A DNA stretch of 64,000 bases from Vibrio sonorensis (lineage in GTDB: Bacteria; Pseudomonadota; Gammaproteobacteria; Enterobacterales; Vibrionaceae): assembly GCF_001854765.1 (NCBI RefSeq), contig NZ_LJJE01000070.1, forward strand, positions 62,001 through 126,000, given 5' to 3'. Under the pieces are notes generated by a model. That model saw only the letters and a program-made list of their open reading frames with translations. It was not told the DNA's origin and did no database searches. The position numbers were made by a program, and so were the translations under genes. Positions 9,109 to 17,559 of the stretch are shown piece by piece (positions within the stretch are counted from its first letter, which is position 1; each line of letters starts with the position of its first letter).

Positions 9109-10908
9109 TTAGTTGCTCTTAGTATAAAAACGCTGCAGTTCGGTCAAACCTTGTGCAAGCACGGGTAGTGCCGGGTTTTGATCGGGTAAGCGTTTGTACT
9201 GATTGTCGTACAACTTGTAGTTACCAAACTTGTCGATAACGGTCGTGTCTTTACTGGTAATGAGTGCTAGTTCGCGTGCGTCACCCGCTAATATCCATTT
9301 GCGACCGCGCTCGTCAAAGAGGTTTTTACCACTGCTGAAATCACTAGGATTTGAAGATACGCCAAGCAGTTCTTGCAGTAATGTCACTGAAAAATCGAGG
9401 TGGCTGGTTCGGTGATGGTAGTTTGCTGCCACTTTTCCAGGCCATTGGATAACCATTGGCACTTGAAGTTGGTAACGGCTGTAGTTGCTATTTGACCCCC
9501 AACTGTTGGTCTTGGTTTCGTTAAACTCAGCCCCATGATTAGAAGTCAACACGATAACGGTATTATCGAGTAGTTCCAGATCTTTAAGTTGCAGATTGAG
9601 TTGGCCGATAACGCCATCTACCTGCCCGATGGATTTCTTGTAACCCGCAACAATGCTCTCTTCCATAGAGCCGCCTTCCATGCTGTACTCAGAGAAGGTC
9701 TCCACGGTAGTGAGTTCGATAAAACTAAACCAAGGTTTTTTCGCTTCTTTGCCTGCCCATTCGGCCCATGCTTTCACGGTTTGAGAATCGGCACTTTCGC
9801 TGTTATCAAACGCCACTCCAGTGAACTTCATTCCACGGAAAATCGTTTCTGAATAGAGTTTTTCGTCGAAGTTATCACCGCTGAATAGCCCAAATTGGTA
9901 GCCTTGATTTTCAAGTGTCGAGATGAGCACAGGCTTAGTTGCTTGCACTTTAATACTGCTAGAGTAACTACTTGGCAATCCGTAAAAAAGACCAAAAGCA
10001 CCATAGCTATCATTGCTGGAACTGTAGTGGTTGTTGAAAGTTAGACCATTTTCAGACATTTGGTAGGCGTTAGGCATCAACTCTCGCGTTAGCATGTCAG
10101 CGCGCAAGTTGTTGACACTGATAACTAAAATATTGAGTGGGTTTGCACGGCGATTAAACTCGATTTTTTCAAGTGGGTAGCTAACCAGATCGATTTGGTT
10201 TTCGCTCTCTGCCTGACGTTTTAGGTACTCTTCTCTATCCAATAGGCCGTGTTTTTCCATAAAGGATTTCGCCGTCATTGGGTAAGAGAGGGGGAAGTTG
10301 GCACGCTGAGCAGTGATCGGATTGTAGAAGTACGCATCAGCCCACACATATACCAGGTGGCTGGCAATAAAGCTGACAAAGAACACTGCGGTAATTGGTC
10401 GACCTACGTGTTTGTGAGATAGGCGGCGCTGCTTTCTCCAAACCCATTCAGACAGGGCTAGCTGCAATAGGAAAATCAGCGGAATAACAGTAAACAGATA
10501 GTTTCGATCGGTTTTTATCGTCGAAGCTTCTTCACTAAACAGCACTTCCCAAACGACAGGAGTAAGGTGCAGGTTAATGGTTCGATAAGCTTGTGTATCG
10601 ATCAGTAATACGGTTAATCCCACTGTGGCGAAGCAAACAGAGACGAGTCTGAAAAGTTTGCGAGAAGGAATAACGAAGGTAAGCGGGAACAATACCAGTA
10701 GATAAAGGGCAAAAACTAAAAAGCCAAAGTGACCAACCCACGAAAGGGCGAGGTAAAATTGACCAAGCAAAGTTTCCGGCCACGGCGAATGGGTGATATA
10801 ACGGGTACCTATCAACATTGCAGCGATAATGTTGAAGAAGGCGAACCAGTGGCCCCAACCTACCAAACGCGATACGCGCTCGCCGTATGAATTTCCGTTA
10901 TCTACCAT
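9109..10908 (-). CDS. yejM: Inner-membrane LPS regulator YejM/PbgA (DUF3413, sulfatase fold)
   Basis: A 599-residue protein with five hydrophobic segments in the first 170 residues (for example HWFAFFNIIAAMLIGTRY, FLVFALYLLVLFPLTFV), a basic linker, then a periplasmic alkaline-phosphatase/sulfatase-fold domain (ILVISVNNLRADML, VIVLTSNHGAEF). The E. coli counterpart (PbgA, LapC) controls lipopolysaccharide synthesis by restraining LapB/FtsH turnover of LpxC; the sulfatase fold is not thought to hydrolyse sulfate esters. It lies 27 nt downstream of yejL, in one operon. Confidence 0.92.
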   Translation of the reverse strand: MVDNGNSYGERVSRLVGWGHWFAFFNIIAAMLIGTRYITHSPWPETLLGQFYLALSWVGHFGFLVFALYLLVLFPLTFVIPSRKLFRLVSVCFATVGLTVLLIDTQAYRTINLHLTPVVWEVLFSEEASTIKTDRNYLFTVIPLIFLLQLALSEWVWRKQRRLSHKHVGRPITAVFFVSFIASHLVYVWADAYFYNPITAQRANFPLSYPMTAKSFMEKHGLLDREEYLKRQAESENQIDLVSYPLEKIEFNRRANPLNILVISVNNLRADMLTRELMPNAYQMSENGLTFNNHYSSSNDSYGAFGLFYGLPSSYSSSIKVQATKPVLISTLENQGYQFGLFSGDNFDEKLYSETIFRGMKFTGVAFDNSESADSQTVKAWAEWAGKEAKKPWFSFIELTTVETFSEYSMEGGSMEESIVAGYKKSIGQVDGVIGQLNLQLKDLELLDNTVIVLTSNHGAEFNETKTNSWGSNSNYSRYQLQVPMVIQWPGKVAANYHHRTSHLDFSVTLLQELLGVSSNPSDFSSGKNLFDERGRKWILAGDARELALITSKDTTVIDKFGNYKLYDNQYKRLPDQNPALPVLAQGLTELQRFYTKSN

Positions 10909-10935
10909 GTACTGTTCTATTTATCCGGTTTTGAC

Positions 10936-11160
10936 TTAGTGTAAGTTTTCTTCAACAGAAGAGAGTAATGCCTGAGCAAATTTTTCAGCAATTGCTTTGC
11001 GCTGTGAAGATGCAACGTCTTGATTTAAGACATTGGTAGCGATATTGCCCGCAATCATTAACGACAACTCAGGACCCGCGCTGTGTTTGTCTAACACGGC
11101 TGCAATTTCTGTCAGGATCGATTCAACTTGGTCGTCACTGTATTTAGAAGTAATCGGCAT
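10936..11160 (-). CDS. yejL: YejL family protein (DUF1414)
   Basis: A 74-residue protein beginning [20 protein letters not shown]. Its length, sequence and place between yejK and yejM match the YejL family, a small helical protein of unknown function. It is the first gene of the leftward yejL-yejM operon and diverges from yejK with an 85-nt gap. Confidence 0.9.
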   Translation of the reverse strand: MPITSKYSDDQVESILTEIAAVLDKHSAGPELSLMIAGNIATNVLNQDVASSQRKAIAEKFAQALLSSVEENLH

Positions 11161-11245
11161 AAAGACTCTATAGGTGATAGTAAAGCGGCTTATGATAACC
11201 TACAATGCCAGACAACTGAAACCTCGAACAACGATTAATTTCATT

Positions 11246-12247
11246 ATGAGTCTGCAACTTTCCAACGTCATATTACACCAGTTGACTAAATCTGAGTCTG
11301 ACGAACTCAGCGTTAACTTTCGATCTGAAGCCCTAGCCAATGATAGTTCAAGTGAAAACTTAGTCGCGGAGCTACACCGCGTTTTTAACTCAAAAGGTGG
11401 CAAAGGTTTTGGTTCTTTTAGTTCTGACAGCGAATTTCAAATCTGGTTGCAAGAGTTACGCCAAGGTAATCAAGATTTTTATACTTTCTCGCAAAATAGC
11501 GCAAATCGCCTGAAAGAAGAGTTGGCGAAATACCCGTTTGCAGACGAAGGAACCTTGGTTATTGCTGAGTATCAGGCACTGGCGACCGACTATCTGTTTG
11601 TGGCAATTATTCCATCTAATCAGAGCCTTAAGGTTACTGAAGGGCTGGAAATTAGTGCCACTGATTACTTAGATATCAGCAAGATGGACATCGCCGCTCG
11701 AATCGATCTATCTAGTTTTGAAACAGACAAAGACTCCAACCGCTATCTGACTTACATTAAGGGTAGAGTCGGCAGAAAGGTGGCAGATTTCTTCCTCGAT
11801 TTCTTACAAGCGGAAGTTGGCTTAGATACTAAGCAGCAAAACCAAGTCTTGATGCAGGCAGTAGACGACTTCTGTTCCGACGCCAAAATGGAAAAAGACG
11901 ACGTTAACAACTACAAGAAACAAGTCTTTGAGTATTGCAACGAGCAGATCAAATCTGGCGATGAAGTTTATGTGAGAGAACTGTCAGGTGAATTACCGCC
12001 AGCCGATGACGGCACCAGTTTTCTCGATTACACCCAAGAGCAAGGTTACGAGTTGGAAGAATCATTCCCCGGCGATCGCACAACGGTAAGAAAACTGACT
12101 AAATACGTAGGGTCTGGCGGTGGTTTGAGTATTAACTTTGACAGTTTACTCTTGGGCGAACGTATTTTTTACGATCCAGAGACAGATACACTGACCATCA
12201 AAGGCACGCCTCCAAACTTAAAAGATCAACTAACGCGCAATCGTTAG
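11246..12247 (+). CDS. yejK: Nucleoid-associated protein YejK/NdpA
   Basis: A 333-residue protein of the 37-kDa nucleoid-associated family. The start is MSLQLSNVILHQLTKSE at 11246, matching family members; the open frame extends 24 codons upstream without support. Features include the conserved N-terminal domain with GKGFGSFS and a C-terminal part ending KGTPPNLKDQLTRNR. It probably binds nucleoid DNA; its exact role is not defined. It diverges from yejLM. Confidence 0.93.
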   Translation: MSLQLSNVILHQLTKSESDELSVNFRSEALANDSSSENLVAELHRVFNSKGGKGFGSFSSDSEFQIWLQELRQGNQDFYTFSQNSANRLKEELAKYPFADEGTLVIAEYQALATDYLFVAIIPSNQSLKVTEGLEISATDYLDISKMDIAARIDLSSFETDKDSNRYLTYIKGRVGRKVADFFLDFLQAEVGLDTKQQNQVLMQAVDDFCSDAKMEKDDVNNYKKQVFEYCNEQIKSGDEVYVRELSGELPPADDGTSFLDYTQEQGYELEESFPGDRTTVRKLTKYVGSGGGLSINFDSLLLGERIFYDPETDTLTIKGTPPNLKDQLTRNR

Positions 12248-12260
12248 AGCAAAATTGCGG

Positions 12261-12315
12261 GCAGGATTAAGTTTTCATAGCTAATTTGTGTGCTTAGTCC
12301 TGCACGATCGCTTTT
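12261..12315 (+). terminator. Possible terminator of yejK
   Basis: GCAGGATTAAG (12261-12271) pairs with CTTAGTCCTGC (12293-12303) over 11 bp including one G-T pair, with a 21-nt loop. A T-run (12312-12317) lies eight bases beyond the stem, so the fit is imperfect. Confidence 0.4.
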
Positions 12316-12362
12316 TTAGATATAAGCTGTAATCATTCTACCTGTGCAACTTTAGGCATTAG

Positions 12363-13649
12363 ATGATCGGCAATCGCAACAAATTCACTATTCTCGTTGC
12401 AGTACTATGGTTAGGCAGTGTTCTGGCTATCGGTGGTTATTACCGCACCAACCAAAATGTCCTCTTGCAAATAGAGGAACTTGGCAACAGTGTTTATGAG
12501 TTTAGAAGTACCATAGAGTTTGACTCAGCGTTTCGAACTCAACGTAGTAATGATCTCGCGTTAAACTTACAACTTATCTATGCTTTGCGCCTTCAACTAG
12601 AGGGACAATACCAGTCTAACCTCTTTACTCCCGACATCAGCCATCTCCTCTATACAACCGATAGGTTTATCGAGCAAGCTCAAGCCTTGCTGGACAATGA
12701 ACTCGCTTTAGTGGAGCTATTGGATGAGCTTAAGCTTACTCGATTGAAATATGTCGATCAGCCGGAATCACAATCGCGGTACTATGAGGTGGGTTCGTAC
12801 GTATTTGAAGCCATGTACAGTAACGAATCGAGTAGCCCTCAGGTCTATCGCGCCCTAGATCGGTTGTTTGCTGAGTCTCTTAACCTAAATGGTGAAGATA
12901 AGGTAGACTTACAACGAGTCTTAGCTAAGACCTCATCGGTCCTCAATGGTTACGCTCAAGGGAATTACTTGGTCGACAAACTCGCTAGCCATTCCGTACA
13001 CGAGCAAATCACTAGACTTGAGGATGAACTGTACGGTACAAGTTCATTTCTATTTTGGTTATCTATTTTGACTAGCGCTGCTGCTTTGGCTTGCACGTAT
13101 GTAATCACTTACTTATCCGAGCTTTCACGACCGACTGATGTCAAACCAATATCGGGAAAAAAGGCAGATACTGGGCAAGTTGCCAAATCAGATATGGAGC
13201 CCATTTTTGAGCCACAAAATCAGAAAATTGACCATGCCTTCGTTACCCCTAAAGAGTCTGAACCATTGAACACAGAAAATAATAACCATTACCTAGAAAT
13301 CGACTTAGATAAGATGCTTGAGTCGTTAAACGGTGATAAAGAGTCTGTTCAAATGCTATTAGAAGTGTTCGTCCAAGATCACAAATCGGATGTTGATGCG
13401 ATTAGAGACTGTCTTAGCGAAGATACCGAATTAGCGCTCAGAAAAGCCCACAGTCTAAAGGGCGTCGGTGGTAGCCTTGGTGCTATGGGGCTTCGTGAAG
13501 CGGCGGATGCATTGGAAATGTCGATCAAAACAGGGGAGTCGAATGCCGCAGATCACTTAGACAAACTTTCTAAACATCTAGATAAGGCGATTCGTGAAGC
13601 CGAGTCATACCTCAATAGTGATAGTGAAAAAAAAGCACTGGCTAACTGA
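12363..13649 (+). CDS. Membrane-anchored histidine phosphotransfer (Hpt) protein
   Basis: A 428-residue protein. One membrane segment is near residues 8-26 (FTILVAVLWLGSVLAIGG), then a helical, probably periplasmic domain of about 190 residues, a second membrane segment near 227-250 (FWLSILTSAAALACTYVI), a low-complexity linker, and a C-terminal Hpt domain from about 315. The phospho-accepting histidine is in KAHSLKGVGGSLGAMG. No kinase or receiver domain is present, so it must exchange phosphate with partners encoded elsewhere. No two-component gene is adjacent; the partner is unknown. Confidence 0.8.
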   Translation: MIGNRNKFTILVAVLWLGSVLAIGGYYRTNQNVLLQIEELGNSVYEFRSTIEFDSAFRTQRSNDLALNLQLIYALRLQLEGQYQSNLFTPDISHLLYTTDRFIEQAQALLDNELALVELLDELKLTRLKYVDQPESQSRYYEVGSYVFEAMYSNESSSPQVYRALDRLFAESLNLNGEDKVDLQRVLAKTSSVLNGYAQGNYLVDKLASHSVHEQITRLEDELYGTSSFLFWLSILTSAAALACTYVITYLSELSRPTDVKPISGKKADTGQVAKSDMEPIFEPQNQKIDHAFVTPKESEPLNTENNNHYLEIDLDKMLESLNGDKESVQMLLEVFVQDHKSDVDAIRDCLSEDTELALRKAHSLKGVGGSLGAMGLREAADALEMSIKTGESNAADHLDKLSKHLDKAIREAESYLNSDSEKKALAN

Positions 13650-14209
13650 TAGAGTTTACTCCTATTTTTAGTCTGCAAGGGTCTACGAGTGAGAGACGGT
13701 TTAATGCGGCTTGCAAAGTTCGTTTTGGTTACCTAGCTACACCTTCAACAGGCAGATAACGAAAGTTACATGACATCATTACCCTACAATTAACTCCCCA
13801 CTGGACTGGTAAATAGAGGATTTAGTCATCTATTTGATATGCCAATCAATTCGGCAACGTAGTCGTTACCTCTTCAATATCTACCGCATGATAGGCCGTA
13901 TCAATCCTGTCTCTGACTATAAAAATCGATTGCCTAGGGCGTTTTGCGGCACCGAGTTTGATCGAGCAAAAGTCGCGAGGGGGCACACTGACCAATTATG
14001 ACGACTAACAAGTGAATACGTTGAAGTAATTCTTGTCGGGTCGTTTGTGTGCCTCAAAAGAAAAGCGCGTAAAAACGAAGCCTCATGGCGATTTCCACCG
14101 AAGACAGTAAAAAGTTACAACTAAAGTAAAATTTTTCTTGTTTTCTAAGCCAGAAAATTTTATAGATTAGGGAATTCAAATTTAAATGTTTTACATGGAG
14201 AGTTATGCG
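13650..14209 (+). other. 560-nt non-coding leader before asd, with strong secondary structure
   Basis: No convincing gene is visible. The 3' half can fold into a long interrupted hairpin: GGCACAC (13982-13988) with GTGTGCC (14047-14053), CGAC (14002-14005) with GTCG (14040-14043), and ACAAG (14008-14012) with CTTGT (14032-14036). An AAATAGA/TCTATTT pair lies further upstream near 13815-13840. I looked for lysine-riboswitch core motifs and did not find them. An RBS (GGAGAG) precedes asd. Confidence 0.45.
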
Positions 14210-15325
14210 ATGAGAGTAGGTTTAGTAGGCTGGCGTGGAATGGTAGGTTCGGTGCTTATGCAACGTATGGTTGAAGAGAAAGATTTCGACCTGATTGAAC
14301 CTGTGTTTTACAGTACGTCTCAAGTTGGTATTCCAGCACCAAATCTAGGCAAAGATGCAGGACTTTTGCAAGACGCTTTTGATATCGAAAGCTTAAAGCA
14401 ACTTGATGCGGTTATTACCTGTCAAGGCGGTAGCTACACTGAAAAAGTATACCCAGCACTGCGTCAAGCGGGTTGGAAAGGTTACTGGATTGATGCTGCT
14501 TCTACTCTTCGTATGGACAAAGACTCCATCATCACATTAGACCCTGTTAACTTGGCTCAGATCCAACAAGGAATTCACGGCGGTACCAACACATTTGTTG
14601 GCGGTAACTGTACGGTTAGCCTGATGTTAATGGCTTTGGGCGGACTATATGAGAAAGGTTTGGTCGAGTGGATGAGCGCAATGACTTACCAAGCTGCATC
14701 TGGGGCTGGTGCTAAGAACATGCGAGAGCTGATTTCACAAATGGGTGTAATTAACGACTCGGTAAGTTCAGAACTCGCCAATCCAGCAAGCTCTATCTTA
14801 GATATCGACAAAAAAGTGGCAGATACTCTTCGCTCTTCTTCTTTCCCAACAGACCAGTTTGGTGTGCCACTAGCAGGATCGCTGATCCCGTGGATTGATG
14901 TAAAACGCGACAATGGTCAAAGCAAAGAAGAGTGGAAAGCGGGTGTTGAAGCAAACAAGATACTCGGTCTTCAAGATGCGCCAGTTCCTATTGACGGTAC
15001 TTGCGTTCGAATCGGTGCAATGCGTTGTCACGCTCAAGCCCTGACAATCAAACTTAACAAAGATGTACCGATGGATGAAATCGAAGAGATGATTGCGACC
15101 CACAACGACTGGGTTAAAGTGATCCCTAACGATCGCGACATTACGGCTCAAGAACTTACACCAGCGAAAGTAACTGGCACGCTATCAATTCCGGTAGGCC
15201 GTTTGCGCAAGATGTCTATGGGTGACGACTTCCTCAATGCGTTTACTGTAGGAGACCAGCTGTTGTGGGGTGCTGCAGAGCCACTGCGTCGCACACTTCG
15301 CATTATCCTAGCTGAGAAAAAATAA
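14210..15325 (+). CDS. asd: Aspartate-semialdehyde dehydrogenase
   Basis: A 371-residue enzyme that reduces aspartyl phosphate to aspartate semialdehyde with NADPH, the branch point to lysine, diaminopimelate, threonine and methionine. The start [20 protein letters not shown] is preceded by GGAGAG. Visible features are the N-terminal nucleotide-binding loop GWRGMVG, the catalytic cysteine in GGNCTVSLM, and the substrate-binding segment [16 protein letters not shown]. It is of the gammaproteobacterial Asd type. It stands alone, behind the long leader and before a strong terminator. Confidence 0.96.
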   Translation: MRVGLVGWRGMVGSVLMQRMVEEKDFDLIEPVFYSTSQVGIPAPNLGKDAGLLQDAFDIESLKQLDAVITCQGGSYTEKVYPALRQAGWKGYWIDAASTLRMDKDSIITLDPVNLAQIQQGIHGGTNTFVGGNCTVSLMLMALGGLYEKGLVEWMSAMTYQAASGAGAKNMRELISQMGVINDSVSSELANPASSILDIDKKVADTLRSSSFPTDQFGVPLAGSLIPWIDVKRDNGQSKEEWKAGVEANKILGLQDAPVPIDGTCVRIGAMRCHAQALTIKLNKDVPMDEIEEMIATHNDWVKVIPNDRDITAQELTPAKVTGTLSIPVGRLRKMSMGDDFLNAFTVGDQLLWGAAEPLRRTLRIILAEKK

Positions 15326-15338
15326 AACCAGTGATGAG

Positions 15339-15367
15339 AAAAAAGCGCCTTACTAGGCGCTTTTTTT
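15339..15367. terminator. Bidirectional terminator between asd and the ion channel gene
   Basis: AAAAAAGCGCC (15339-15349) with loop TTACTA pairs with GGCGCTTTTTTT. A/T runs on both sides suit both converging genes. Confidence 0.85.
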
Positions 15368-15376
15368 GTGTTTGCG

Positions 15377-16221
15377 TTAATCCTCTGTTGGGGTCACGAC
15401 GCGTTTATCTGGCTCGGCCAGTTCACCGCCGCAATGTTTGCAATACAAAGCGTCGGCTTCATGTCCCGCTTTTGAGCAGTTCGGGCACTTCACCAAAGCT
15501 CTATGTGAGCTCATTTCTTGATTTAACTCGGCAGTAATTATCCCCGTAGGTACAGCCAAAATAGAGTAGCCGAGCAACATGGTCATCGAAGCAATCGCTT
15601 TGCCAAAAGCGGTTTGAGGAACCAAATCGCCATAACCTACCGTAGTGATAGTGACGATGGCCCAGTAGATGCTTTGAGGAATACTAGTAAAGCCGTTTTT
15701 AGGCCCTTCTATCACATAGATTAGGGCACCAAAAATGGTGACCAAAATCGCTACCGTACTGAAGAAGATAAAGATTTTTCTTTTGGCCATTAAAAGCGAA
15801 CGCAGCAAAATATTGGAATCTTGCAGGTACCGAACCAGCTTGAGTACACGGAAAATTCGCATCACCCTGAGAAGGCGAATGACTCCCATAAAAGAGGCAG
15901 AAGGGAAAATGATCGCCAAGTAGGTGGCAAAATCGCCAGTAAATCTATGACGCCATAAAAACTCCGAGCGTAAGCTGCGGGTTTAGGAGAGCAATATAGT
16001 CTTAACAAATACTCAACGGTAAACAAGGCGGTGAAAGTGTATTCAAGGTAGCGAAGTTCTTTACCCCAACTGGAGTTTACAGCGGGGATAGACTCTAGGA
16101 TCAGTACTGCCAGTGAACTGAGAATCGCAATGATAAGAGCAATATCAAAAGCACGACCAGCAGGTGTGTGGGTGCCGAAGATAATAACGTAGAGGTGATG
16201 TTTAAGTGATTGTCTAGGCAT
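15377..16221 (-). pseudogene. Voltage-gated-type potassium channel/ion transporter, one apparent frameshift
   Basis: The restored product is about 281 residues. The first part (MPRQSLKHHLYVIIFG) holds membrane segments S1-S3; after the frame change comes the S4 segment with regularly spaced arginines (RLLRVMRIFRVLKLVRYL), S5, the pore with the selectivity filter TVGYGD, S6, and a C-terminal zinc ribbon (CPNCSKAGHEADALYCKHC). The shift lies at 15926-15927: adding one G restores LLAILPTYLAIIF. This again is a three-base C/G run read as two. The pore and sensor are intact, so the gene is likely functional in the organism. Confidence 0.88.
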
Positions 16222-16280
16222 GATAGTGCGCGGTTTTTAAAATCTAGCACCATCATACCTTAGGCGAGAGTGGAGATAAA

Positions 16281-16919
16281 TTACGCTAGGCCGGGGAATA
16301 GGTTGCGAAGACCATTAGCGATAAACTCGATACCTAATGCCCCTAAAATCAAACCCATAATACGTGTAATGACGTTGATACCCGTTTGACCTAGAAAACG
16401 AACAATGTAAGGGGCACAACGGAAAAGCAGCCAACACATCACGCAGAAAATTGCGACCGTGCACATGATGCCAACCGTGTCTAACATGCTAGGGTATCGC
16501 GCACCGTAAACTATGGTTGAGCTAATAGCACCAGGGCCAGCCATCAGTGGCATAGCGAGCGGAACTACACCAATTTGCTCACGACTGACAGATTCAGATT
16601 TCTCTTGCTTGTTCTGTTTGTCTTCCCCGAGCTTACCGCTCATCATCGAAAAAGCGATACTCATAAGCAGTAAACCGCCAGCAACTCGGAAAGAGTCTAT
16701 TGAGATACTGAACATGTCTAAAAGCATCTGACCAGCTAGGAGGGAAACCGTCAGGATAATAAGGACAGCAAGGTTAGCGGTTGTTGCCGTCTTGTGTTTT
16801 TCTTCTGCTGTCATATGCCCCGTTAAAGAGACAAATACAGGCATAATTCCCACCGGATTCACCGCAGCAACTAAGCCGAGAAAAAACTGTAAATAAATCG
16901 CCATTTCAAAAGATTGCAT
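16281..16919 (-). CDS. MarC-family (UPF0056) inner-membrane protein, YchE-like
   Basis: A 212-residue protein with six hydrophobic segments. It shows the family pattern: AAVNPVGIMPVFVSL near the N-terminus, the AGGLLLMSIAF segment, the PLAMPLMAGPGAISS motif in the middle and the ITRIMGLILGALGIEFIANG end. An acidic/lysine-rich cytoplasmic loop (GKLGEDKQNKQEKSES) separates the halves. Some members move amino acids or other small molecules, but most are unassigned. Its place beside adhE mirrors ychE-adhE in E. coli. Confidence 0.88.
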   Translation of the reverse strand: MQSFEMAIYLQFFLGLVAAVNPVGIMPVFVSLTGHMTAEEKHKTATTANLAVLIILTVSLLAGQMLLDMFSISIDSFRVAGGLLLMSIAFSMMSGKLGEDKQNKQEKSESVSREQIGVVPLAMPLMAGPGAISSTIVYGARYPSMLDTVGIMCTVAIFCVMCWLLFRCAPYIVRFLGQTGINVITRIMGLILGALGIEFIANGLRNLFPGLA

Positions 16920-17559
16920 CGTCGTTTACTCAATCAAAATAGGAAGGAAATTGGATCGGGCGTACTGTATGACAAAACGGCAAATTGCACGAATGAAAAA
17001 AACTAACTAATGACAGAATTGTCAGGTGAGAAAAACTAATTATTGAAAGAAAGGTAAATATTGTTGAAATACTTTGTTACGTAGAATGGTATGGCGCAAA
17101 GGTTTGCGGCTCACAATCGTTAACATTCGCACAGTTTCGAGAAAAAGGGGGACCTCTCACTAGAGGTAAGAGAGCATTAATATATACTCTCAGTAGCACG
17201 TGAAACTGAGCAAACAAGACGCAAATTTGACCAAAAATGAAATTTTTTTACAAATTGATGTAGTTTTTTTATTTTTGCTATTTTAATTGCGCTTTTTTTA
17301 ATCACAGTGTTGAATGTGAAAAAGTGTCGTAAAAACAACAAGATGAATTGTTTTTTTATGGTCAACTAACCAGTTAGTGGTATTTAGTTTTTCAGAACTG
17401 ATCTGAGTCAATTTTTTTCATAGTCTGAAATATTATACTCAGCCCTGAAAACAATTTACTAAGAATGTTGTAATTTAAGTCACCCAAGTTTGTGACGAAC
17501 TATGGCTCAGCAGCCTTAATAAAAAGTTTTTAATATTTGTTAATTTTAGGAGATTCCCT
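16920..17559 (+). promoter_or_regulatory. 640-nt regulatory region upstream of adhE
   Basis: This AT-rich stretch has no convincing gene. It holds several A/T tracts (17240-17300) and an inverted pair GTCAC-N8-GTGAC (about 17479-17496) 60-80 nt before adhE. A consensus AGGAG ribosome-binding site precedes the ATG at 17560. Long leaders are usual for adhE, which is redox and RNA-processing controlled in E. coli; I cannot assign specific sites here. Confidence 0.4.

Noticed and set aside
13650..14209. Lysine riboswitch upstream of asd
   Set aside because: Core motifs (AGAGGNGC, GCCGAAG and the matching stems) were not found on either strand.
17177..17365. 62-codon minus-strand frame upstream of adhE
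   Set aside because: It arises from AT-rich homopolymer tracts (Lys/Phe-rich product) without initiation signals.
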